A DNA stretch of 41,177 nt. Origin: an uncultured Veillonellaceae bacterium (lineage in GTDB: Bacteria; Bacillota; Negativicutes; Veillonellales; Negativicoccaceae). The notes under the pieces were generated by a model. The model saw nothing but the letters and a program-made list of their open reading frames with translations. It did not search any database and was not told where the DNA came from. The translations under genes were made by a program, and so were the position numbers. Positions 19,001-24,244 of this stretch are shown here, one piece after another (positions within the stretch are counted from its first letter, which is position 1; every line of letters starts with the position of its first letter). The DNA lies in NCBI GenBank assembly GCA_947254705.1, contig CAMYCX010000002.1:1-41177 (forward strand), read 5' to 3'.

Positions 19001-19821
19001 ATGTGGAGTGGTTGATGAAAGAAGAAGGAATGTCTCGCGAAGAGGCATTTGAGCATGCGAGTTGGAGAATTTTTGGGGACCCTCCAGGAGCCTATGGAGC
19101 AGGCGTGAGTGATTTATTGGAAGGGAAAAACTGGGAAACTTTGGATGATATTGCAGACGTATATGTTCGTTGGGGAGGACATGCTTATAGTAAAACTGTT
19201 AAAGGAGAATATTCTCCGGGCCTTTTTAAGCGGCGTTTGGAACAAATGGAAGTGACAATTCAAAATCAGGATAATCGGGAAGTCAGCATGCTGTCTTCAG
19301 ATGATTATAATGCGTACCATGGTGGGCTGATCGCTGCAGTACGAAGTAATAGGGGACAAACGCCGATGTCTTATGCGGGTGACTCTTCAGATCGAAGCCG
19401 GATAAAAGTGCGAACATTAAGAGAGGAATTGCATCGAATGTTTCGCGCGGAAGCCGTTAATCCTAAATTCATCTCAGGGATGAAAGAGCATGGATATAAA
19501 GGAGCGGCTGATTTAGCCAAATATGTTGCACATGCATATCAGTGGGATGCAACGAGCGCCGTGCTCGAGGATTGGATGTATGAAGAATTCACCGATAAAT
19601 ATGCATTATCTTCATCTATGCAATCTTGGTTTAAGGATGTTAACCCGTGGGCATTGAAACGAATTGCCGAGGTGTTGTTAGAGGCAATAAGACGCGGTTT
19701 GTGGGATGCAGATGAAAAACGAAAAGAAGCGTTGGAGTCGATTTATTTGCAAATGGAGGGGGAGTTGGAGGAGCAAAGTGAGATTGCTGTAGATCAACGG
19801 AAGAGCGATAAGTTAAAATAG
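16069..19821 (+). CDS. CobN/BchH-type metallochelatase large subunit, copy 2
   Basis: 1250 residues from the ATG at 16069, preferred because GGAG lies eight bases upstream; the frame is open 12 codons further but that part overlaps the lipoprotein gene. It carries the same family blocks as copy 1: HVGTHGTLEWLPGKGTG, YPYWTTIVGEGIQAKRRSA, LIGHLTPPQ, GGAPTSGRVDILPTGRNF and GRPRIDVTGRISGLFRD. Similarity to copy 1 is strong in the core and weak at the N-terminus and in the region after LIGHLTPPQ. The two genes are separated by 8 kb in the same operon, so they are likely specialised, for instance for different metals, different macrocycles, or insertion versus removal. Confidence 0.9.
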   Translation: MDNRGQILFITNMGRQYHLMKLAAADWAKETGIQWEIVAISMDTEWSDEWEKRIRGANFSLLTYMGSGLDTSFLRRFARESTRANKKYLMLIDKDVTPDMYGQIEMADIIRIKTYIAYSGLDNFKGLMQWMAHRFVTSDVCFTDPIQLPWEGIWNPGNGEIYPDFKAYLAEKGNISCPTVGILFYREEWIAGDLKYQKELVLALEKEGILGIPFFAQHTGDETVGAPNLAVSMDRLFGDRDGSLQIAALINMSKFSMIGLKSVSEEDLVRWNIPVLQGYGMYMSEDEWRGSVQGMTAMDVNLGVSLPEMDGVVHGGVVAAKTEDQSTGELSYLPIEERIDALACKVASWVRLRKKNNRDKKIVIMFHNYPPDNASIGSAVGLDSIESVRRMLFEMKRAGYVVDEVPSNTGQFIEDITAHATNDRQYMPEKIWEQADGKLEGEVYCQWLRTKGEKVQEKMQEDWGKAPGDVFYDQGKLLIPGYLNGNIFITVQPPRGFGEDPGKLYHSPDASPTHHYEAVYYWIREIFKADAILHVGTHGTLEWLPGKGTGLSADCYPEMAIDDLPNIYPYWTTIVGEGIQAKRRSAACLIGHLTPPQDRSGLYEGMEEMESLLDEYFHFKAEKPEMLTTLADEIIKQAKNIHLWEEIRNAEHMTLDELATACHSYLTDIKQMQMRVALHVLGQAPRGEHKNNFLLALLRVRNQEHLPLTELVSRLKGWDWDELQLHPEHLNQDGMLNAQRIDQVWSICEFLIRAIEDGQDVNTVVLEAFPITADGTSEAVEQVRDTLTWMYDDVSRRLDDTSHEMENLLRALCGKYIEAGPGGAPTSGRVDILPTGRNFYGVDARRLPTKAAWAIGQQLAEDVITQFIETEGRYPEMVGIVLWAGSNTRSHGQCIAQFLALIGVRPVWQAGSGRVVGVEVIPLEELGRPRIDVTGRISGLFRDMMPTPTRWLDIALRMVAELDEPDDQNYIRKHVGDDVEWLMKEEGMSREEAFEHASWRIFGDPPGAYGAGVSDLLEGKNWETLDDIADVYVRWGGHAYSKTVKGEYSPGLFKRRLEQMEVTIQNQDNREVSMLSSDDYNAYHGGLIAAVRSNRGQTPMSYAGDSSDRSRIKVRTLREELHRMFRAEAVNPKFISGMKEHGYKGAADLAKYVAHAYQWDATSAVLEDWMYEEFTDKYALSSSMQSWFKDVNPWALKRIAEVLLEAIRRGLWDADEKRKEALESIYLQMEGELEEQSEIAVDQRKSDKLK

Positions 19822-19836
19822 ATACGGGAGGAACGA

Positions 19837-20805
19837 ATGAAAGAAACAGTAAATATTACGAATTTTAAGTCTGATATTGAAATGATTTCGGCCGATTCCA
19901 ATGTATTGCTTAATTTTTTACAAAAACATCGTTTGGATGGAATTGAATTGATGCTTTGTGATAAATGGGATTCTAATATTTTTCCTAAAGATCTGATTGT
20001 TGGAAATCATTTGCCGTTTTATCCAAATTGGATGGATTTCTGGCTAGGCAAGAAAGACGTGTTGCAACTCGAATTCGGTACGGAAGAAACTATTATTGCT
20101 CAATTTGGTGGATTGGACAGGGAGTCGTGGTTAGAAAAGTATCGTCAGCAAATTTTAGCTGCTGGTGAAACTGAGCCTGAATATATGGTGTTTCATGTAG
20201 GAAACGTGAGATATGAGGAAACATTCTCGTGGAATTTTTATTATGATGATGAAGCTGTAATCGATGCCACGCTGGACGTATTGGAAGAGCTGTCAGATTG
20301 TATTCCAAGCGATACATGGCTGTTGTTGGAAAATTTGTGGTGGCCCGGGCTACGCTTAACGGACAGACATTTGGCAGAAAAGATAGTGGCGAAAAGCCCT
20401 CACCAGAAAACCGGCATTATGCTGGATATAGGACACTTGCTGGCAACTAACAATGATATACGAACACAAGAAGAAGGAGCTGCTTATATTCAACAAATTT
20501 TGAAGGGATTGGGAGAACTATGCGGCATGATAAAAGGGGTTCATTTACACCAATCATTGCCGGGAGAGTATTTGAGAGAACAGGCAGGATCGGTGCCGAA
20601 ATCTTATGGGGTGAGAGATGTGGCTCGACATGTTCACAGAATTGACTATCATGCACCATGGTCGTCAAGAATTGTGCATGAGGCTTTGTCATCAATCGCA
20701 CCTGATTGGTTGACTCATGAGTTTTTACAACGCAGTCTCCTTCATTGGGATGAGCAGCTGAAAGTGCAAATTGCGGCTTGGCGCATGTATGATATGGAAA
20801 CATAG
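19837..20805 (+). CDS. Xylose isomerase/AP-endonuclease-2-like TIM-barrel protein, function unknown
   Basis: 322 residues. Strand ends carry candidate metal ligands in the order typical of the AP-endonuclease-2/xylose-isomerase-like fold: E37 in DGIELM, H58 in GNHLPFYP, His in VFHVGNV, Glu in LLLENLWW, Asp and His in MLDIGHLL, and His residues in KGVHLHQ. This suggests a divalent-metal enzyme acting on a small molecule. The position as last gene of the operon, with a GGGAGGAA ribosome site 15 bases after the second CobN-like gene, ties it to the same system. Isomerase, epimerase, hydrolase or metal-delivery roles cannot be told apart from sequence. Confidence 0.75.
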   Translation: MKETVNITNFKSDIEMISADSNVLLNFLQKHRLDGIELMLCDKWDSNIFPKDLIVGNHLPFYPNWMDFWLGKKDVLQLEFGTEETIIAQFGGLDRESWLEKYRQQILAAGETEPEYMVFHVGNVRYEETFSWNFYYDDEAVIDATLDVLEELSDCIPSDTWLLLENLWWPGLRLTDRHLAEKIVAKSPHQKTGIMLDIGHLLATNNDIRTQEEGAAYIQQILKGLGELCGMIKGVHLHQSLPGEYLREQAGSVPKSYGVRDVARHVHRIDYHAPWSSRIVHEALSSIAPDWLTHEFLQRSLLHWDEQLKVQIAAWRMYDMET

Positions 20806-20826
20806 TTAGAATGAACCTTTGGCCAA

Positions 20827-20855
20827 TTGACAGGCATTCTGAAGAATGCTATTCT
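20827..20855 (+). promoter_or_regulatory. Candidate promoter for exbB-exbD-tonB with dyad in the spacer
   Basis: TTGACA (20827-20832) and TATTCT (20850-20855) are 17 bases apart. The spacer is almost filled by the perfect dyad GCATTC-TGAA-GAATGC (20834-20849), a likely repressor-binding position. Transcription would begin near 20862. Confidence 0.4.
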
Positions 20856-20925
20856 AAACGTAATTGAAAACTCCGATCACTAAGAAGGTGCTTCCCTTAA
20901 TGGGCAGATCAAGTCATTTTCGATG

Positions 20926-20949
20926 CGGTGCTATCCATGCAAAGCACCG
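20926..20949 (+). other. Stable hairpin in the exbB leader
   Basis: CGGTGCT (20926-20932) pairs fully with AGCACCG (20943-20949) around a ten-base loop. It is followed by GGGTTTTGCG, too short a T-run for a convincing terminator. It may be part of a structured leader RNA. Confidence 0.45.
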
Positions 20950-20996
20950 GGTTTTGCGTATCTCTATCCAGCTGGGGGACTGGAATTGTGTGGAAA

Positions 20997-21011
20997 ATTA
21001 TGAATCATAAT
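20997..21011. repeat. 15-bp perfect palindrome upstream of exbB
   Basis: ATTATGA-A-TCATAAT is a 7-1-7 inverted repeat about 115 bases before the exbB start. Its size and spacing resemble operators of the Fur superfamily, but the half-site is not a standard Fur, Zur or PerR sequence. It is a candidate operator only. Confidence 0.4.
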
Positions 21012-21124
21012 GATGTTTTATTTATAAGAATGTACTTTTGCATGTAGTTGGGACAGAATCTGACTCTTTTCGGAAATTATGGTAGTAGCGGAGTTTATTT
21101 TCAGGGAAAAGGAAGGTAGTTATC

Positions 21125-21754
21125 ATGAGTGAAGCATTACATTTGTTTGTTGCCGGTGGTTTAGTTATGTATCCGCTGGCGTTTTGTTCGATCGTAGTAG
21201 TAGCAATTACCATTGAGCGGTTTATGTACTACCGCAAAGCACATTCGAATATGGAAAGTCTATTGACGGAAATGCCGTTGCTGTTGGGGAAAAACGACAT
21301 TGCCGGATTAAAAGCATTGCTGGAAGAGGATGGTGGATTCCCAGCGATGACGATTGATGCTGCGGTTGATCATTTGGGAAGTGATGCCAGTCAAGGTGCA
21401 ATTGTTGAAGGGGCAGCCAGTCATGGTGCTTCTTTGTTACGAAATTATCTGAACTATTTAGATGTTATTGTAACTATGTCACCACTACTTGGTTTGTTGG
21501 GGACGGTTACGGGGATGATTAGCTCGTTTAGTGTATTGTCAATTTCAGAAGGTCAGCCTTTTGCCATTACTGCCGGAGTGGGTGAGGCATTGATCGCAAC
21601 AGCAACAGGGCTTTTGGTGGCAATTTTAGCTTTGGTGGCGCACACGTATTTATCCCATCGGTTGGACAATTTGGTATCTGATATGGAGAGAATTTCATCT
21701 GTTTATTTAGCTCATGTCGGCAATGTAAGTGCAGGTGTTTCCCATGAAGCTTAG
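21125..21754 (+). CDS. exbB: ExbB (MotA/TolQ/ExbB proton-channel family)
   Basis: 209 residues with an N-terminal membrane segment (about 10-30), a cytoplasmic loop, and two more segments in the order usual for ExbB/TolQ. The conserved core VTMSPLLGLLGTVTGMISSF and the later GVGEALIATATGLLVAI are clear. ExbB and ExbD use the proton gradient to power TonB, which in turn opens outer-membrane receptors such as the one at the start of this window. A GGAAGG ribosome site precedes the start. TolQ is the main alternative, but the following ExbD and TonB genes favour ExbB. Confidence 0.93.
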   Translation: MSEALHLFVAGGLVMYPLAFCSIVVVAITIERFMYYRKAHSNMESLLTEMPLLLGKNDIAGLKALLEEDGGFPAMTIDAAVDHLGSDASQGAIVEGAASHGASLLRNYLNYLDVIVTMSPLLGLLGTVTGMISSFSVLSISEGQPFAITAGVGEALIATATGLLVAILALVAHTYLSHRLDNLVSDMERISSVYLAHVGNVSAGVSHEA

Positions 21755-22175
21755 ATCACTGCGAGTAGAGAAACAACCCAAATTAATGATAATCCCCATG
21801 ATTGACATTATCTTTTTTTTGCTGGTTTTTTTTATGATGAGTATGTTATCCATGGTTGTTCAAAAATCTATTGACTTATCGTTGCCACAGGCAACGGCAG
21901 CCAAAGTCAATATGGAAACAACTATTCCGATCAGCGTTACCCGCGAAGGTGCTATTTTTGTAGAACAAGAGCCGGTGCCTCCGGAAGCTTTGGCCCGACG
22001 CTTACAAATTGAAAAAGAACGGAACCCAAAACTGGCGGTTGTTTTGCGTGCGGATGCAGATTCTCAACATAAGTCGTTTGTATTTGTTTTGGACCAACTA
22101 AAAAAAGTAGGTGTGGAACGAATTGCAATAGCAACAGACGGCAAATCGGTTTCTACGCCCGAACAAACGAGGTGA
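21744..22175 (+). CDS. exbD: ExbD (ExbD/TolR family)
   Basis: 143 residues from the ATG at 21744, chosen because AGGTG lies six bases upstream; a GTG at 21729 is an alternative. The short basic N-terminus is followed by a single membrane segment starting at the family motif IIPMIDIIFFLLVFFMM, whose aspartate takes part in proton coupling. The periplasmic domain has the ExbD pattern LAVVLRADADSQHKSFVFVLDQLKKVGV. The start overlaps exbB by 11 bases, so the two are probably translated together. Confidence 0.93.
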   Translation: MKLRSLRVEKQPKLMIIPMIDIIFFLLVFFMMSMLSMVVQKSIDLSLPQATAAKVNMETTIPISVTREGAIFVEQEPVPPEALARRLQIEKERNPKLAVVLRADADSQHKSFVFVLDQLKKVGVERIAIATDGKSVSTPEQTR

Positions 22176-22179
22176 TGGA

Positions 22180-22896
22180 ATGAACTTCGATTACGACAGC
22201 GATAAAAATTGGGGGAAAGCATTTAGCGGGTCGTTTGTATTTCATGCTGTCGCCTTAATCGGATTAGGGTTGGCAGTACATTATACGCCACCGGCGGCAC
22301 CTCCGAATTCGTCACAGGTACTTGTTGACTTATATGAGCCTGGTGGCGGCGGAGGAGAAACTGCGGATGAAGAACTGTCGGAAGACATGGCAGAAGAGTT
22401 CGATGACGTATATGAAGATGTTTATGAACCGCAAGAAGTGCCAGTGTTTGATCCGACAGTGTCTCAAACACAAGTGGATAAGCCTAAACCGATGAAGCGT
22501 CCGAAAACGGTACGTAAAAGCGGACGTGGGAGGGGACATGGAAGTGGGGCCGGTACCGGACAGGGAACAGGTAGTGGCTCAGGTATAGGAACGGGCAGCG
22601 GCACCGGGCAAGCCGGAGATTCGTCTAATCCATCGGTGCTATCTAGTGTCAAGCCACGTTATCCTGCATCTGCTCGGAGTGAAAACCGTGAAGGCACTGT
22701 GGTGATTGGAGTCACTGTTGGCACAAACGGGAGTCCGTCAAGTGTTTGGATTGTGTCTGAATCAGGATATTCCGATTTGGACCAGGCGGCATTGAATGCA
22801 GTTCGTAAGTGGCGATTCGTACCTGGGAAAAGCAACGGGGTTGTTGTTGAAAAAAGTGTGCAAGTACCTATTCAGTTTAGCTTATTGGATCCATAA
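22180..22896 (+). CDS. tonB: TonB energy-transducing protein
   Basis: 238 residues. One N-terminal membrane anchor (about 13-33) is followed by a proline- and acid-rich stretch, a KPKPMKRPKTVRK basic patch, and a glycine/serine/threonine-rich low-complexity spacer instead of the long Pro-Glu/Pro-Lys arm of enterobacterial TonB. The C-terminal 80 residues are a TonB domain (VKPRYPASARSENREGTVV; SGYSDLDQAALNAVRKWRF; VQVPIQFSL). It should span the periplasm and contact the TonB box of receptors. It starts five bases after exbD. Confidence 0.93.
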   Translation: MNFDYDSDKNWGKAFSGSFVFHAVALIGLGLAVHYTPPAAPPNSSQVLVDLYEPGGGGGETADEELSEDMAEEFDDVYEDVYEPQEVPVFDPTVSQTQVDKPKPMKRPKTVRKSGRGRGHGSGAGTGQGTGSGSGIGTGSGTGQAGDSSNPSVLSSVKPRYPASARSENREGTVVIGVTVGTNGSPSSVWIVSESGYSDLDQAALNAVRKWRFVPGKSNGVVVEKSVQVPIQFSLLDP

Positions 22897-22921
22897 GGCG
22901 GGATATTCTCGCCTTATTTTT
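22893..22921 (+). terminator. Intrinsic terminator overlapping the tonB stop codon
   Basis: ATAAGGCG (22893-22900) pairs perfectly with CGCCTTAT (22910-22917) around a nine-base loop and leads into TTTTT (22917-22921). The tonB stop codon TAA (22894-22896) lies inside the 5' arm. Read-through would be needed for the next gene unless an unseen promoter exists. Confidence 0.8.
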
Positions 22922-22934
22922 ACAGGAGGTATAC

Positions 22935-23345
22935 ATGATGAAGATGAATAAGTTGTTATTGGCAGGGGTGGCAGCAAGTATAGCAGGGCTTTGTAACGGC
23001 ACAGCGCAAGCAGCGGATGTGTCGTGGTTGGATGAAATGCGCACACCGCCACAGGTATTGAAAAGAGTGATGCCGGAGTATCCTCAGGATGCAAATGCGG
23101 AAGGTATTGAGGGGGAAGTTGTCGTTCGTGTAACGATTTCCAAAGACGGTGAACCAATTCATCCCCAAATTGTGTCGTCTTCAGGAGATAGTCGATTGGA
23201 TCAAGCTGCGCTTGACAGTGTATCGGCATGGAAGTTCAAGCCGGCAATGATTAACGGTATGAAAGAAGCGACTGATGTGGTCATTCCTATAAAATTTAAC
23301 TTGGTTGATCCGGAACCGTCAGCAAATGATTCAGCACAACAATAA
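22935..23345 (+). CDS. Exported stand-alone TonB C-terminal domain protein
   Basis: 136 residues. It begins with a Sec signal peptide (MKMNKLLLAGVAASIAGL ... AQA-AD, cleavage near residue 27) and then consists almost only of a TonB C-terminal domain (VLKRVMPEYPQDANAEGIEG; SSGDSRLDQAALDSVSAWKF; DVVIPIKFNL). It has no membrane anchor and no periplasmic arm, so it should be a soluble periplasmic protein. It might compete with or assist TonB at receptor TonB boxes, or bind peptidoglycan. AGGAGG at 22924-22929 supports a start at 22935 or 22938. It follows the tonB terminator closely. Confidence 0.85.
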   Translation: MMKMNKLLLAGVAASIAGLCNGTAQAADVSWLDEMRTPPQVLKRVMPEYPQDANAEGIEGEVVVRVTISKDGEPIHPQIVSSSGDSRLDQAALDSVSAWKFKPAMINGMKEATDVVIPIKFNLVDPEPSANDSAQQ

Positions 23346-23352
23346 TTTCAAC

Positions 23353-23441
23353 ATGATGAATGATTTTTTGCCAGACAGAAAGTGAAGAAAGTCGAAACAC
23401 ATGGCGAAATAGAGATTCCGGTAGAATTAATGGTACAATAA
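23353..23441 (+). pseudogene. Decayed fragment resembling the end of a TonB C-terminal domain
   Basis: Bases 23353-23382 read MMNDFLPDRK and stop. In another frame 23382-23441 read VKKVETHGEIEIPVELMVQ and stop. Joined, they match the last strand region of TonB domains (compare the neighbour's AWKFKPAMINGMK ... DVVIPIKFNL). This suggests that the tail of a second tandem TonB-domain gene survives with a frameshift. The fragment is short, so chance similarity is possible. The rest of the 23346-23527 gap shows no clear promoter or terminator. Confidence 0.4.
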
Positions 23442-23527
23442 ATAGAATAAATTCATGATCGGTCTTGTAGCATTGGGGCTGTGTGATATTGATAGCGGAT
23501 GAAAGAGCGTTAGAGGGAGGAGATATT

Positions 23528-24232
23528 ATGAGTCAAGGTATACTATACGGAATTGGGGTCGGACCGGGCGAATCGGAACTGATGACGGTAAAAGCAGTAG
23601 AGATTTTAAAAACAGTAGATGTGATCATCACACCACGGACAGAAAAAAAACAGGAATCGGTAGCATTTCATATTGCGAAACCCTATATTCCGAAACATGT
23701 TGAAATCATGCCGATTGTATTTCCCATGATACCGGATATGAGCGTACAGGAAAAAGCATGGAAAGAAAATAGAAAATCGATAGGAGATATACTCGATCAA
23801 GGTAAAAACGTTGCATTTTTGACATTAGGCGATCCGATGTTTTATAGCACATACATGTATGTATATCGTGCGCTTACACCGGATTATCGTGTAGAAACCA
23901 TTCCCGGAGTTCCTGCTTTTTTAGCACTGGCTTCTCAGTTAGGACGATCGGTTGCAGAGCAGGAAGATGTAGTGACGGTATTGCCGGCAACAGCAGATGC
24001 GGAAAAATTAGAAAAAGTAATTGCTGTCAGCGATAGTTTGGTTATTATGAAAGTCTATAAGACCTGGCCCTTAGTTAAGAAATTATTGGCTAAATATGGC
24101 CTCATTGACTCTGCCGTCATGATTTCACGCGCCGGTTTGCCTGATGAAGAACGCTTTATGGATCTGAGATTGATTCCTGAAGATGCCAAGCTGAATTATT
24201 TGTCAACGATTTTAGCGAAAAGAAATCGGTAA
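23528..24232 (+). CDS. cbiL: Precorrin-2/cobalt-factor-II C20-methyltransferase
   Basis: 234 residues from the ATG at 23528, chosen because GGGAGGAG lies just upstream; a GTG at 23483 has no ribosome site. The SAM-binding GIGVGPGESELMTVKAVEIL at the N-terminus and FLTLGDPMFYSTYMYVY mark it as a tetrapyrrole methylase of the CobI/CbiL group, which methylates C20 of the corrin precursor. Whether the substrate holds cobalt (CbiL) or not (CobI) cannot be decided. It stands without the other ring methyltransferases, which must lie elsewhere or be missing. It is followed 12 bases later by cbiA. Confidence 0.85.
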   Translation: MSQGILYGIGVGPGESELMTVKAVEILKTVDVIITPRTEKKQESVAFHIAKPYIPKHVEIMPIVFPMIPDMSVQEKAWKENRKSIGDILDQGKNVAFLTLGDPMFYSTYMYVYRALTPDYRVETIPGVPAFLALASQLGRSVAEQEDVVTVLPATADAEKLEKVIAVSDSLVIMKVYKTWPLVKKLLAKYGLIDSAVMISRAGLPDEERFMDLRLIPEDAKLNYLSTILAKRNR

Positions 24233-24244
24233 GGAGAAATTGGT

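Larger units (their letters stand above)
20806..21124 (+). other. Intergenic region with candidate promoter, repeats and hairpins; no gene seen
   Basis: No coding sequence is supported in these 319 bases. They hold a TTGACA/TATTCT promoter, several copies of AGAATG in both orientations (20808-20813, inverted at 20835-20840, 20843-20848, 21027-21032), and an outer inverted repeat TTAGAAT (20806-20812) with ATTCTAA (20851-20857). Also present are a 7-bp GC-rich hairpin at 20926-20949, a smaller CCC/GGG hairpin near 20894-20904, a TCCA/TGGA hairpin near 20968-20984 with a G-rich loop, and a perfect palindrome at 20997-21011. No terminator with a T-run is seen after the 13-gene operon. The roughly 260-base structured leader ahead of exbB could be regulatory RNA. 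The conserved GCCACTG core and B12 box of a cobalamin riboswitch are absent. Confidence 0.5.

Noticed and set aside
4201..19821. Magnesium chelatase for chlorophyll synthesis
   Set aside because: No other bacteriochlorophyll genes are present, and the cobalamin riboswitch, importer and TonB context fit corrinoid or metal handling better.
20834..20849. Rho-independent terminator of the 13-gene operon
   Set aside because: The GCATTC/GAATGC hairpin has no following T-run and lies exactly between a -35 and a -10 element, so an operator is more likely.
20858..21000. A second cobalamin riboswitch or a c-di-GMP-I riboswitch before exbB
   Set aside because: Fragments such as AAGGTGC, TTAATGGG and ATGCAAAGC look suggestive, but the cobalamin core GCCACTG and B12 box, and the c-di-GMP GGGCAAACC half with its GNRA hairpin, are missing.
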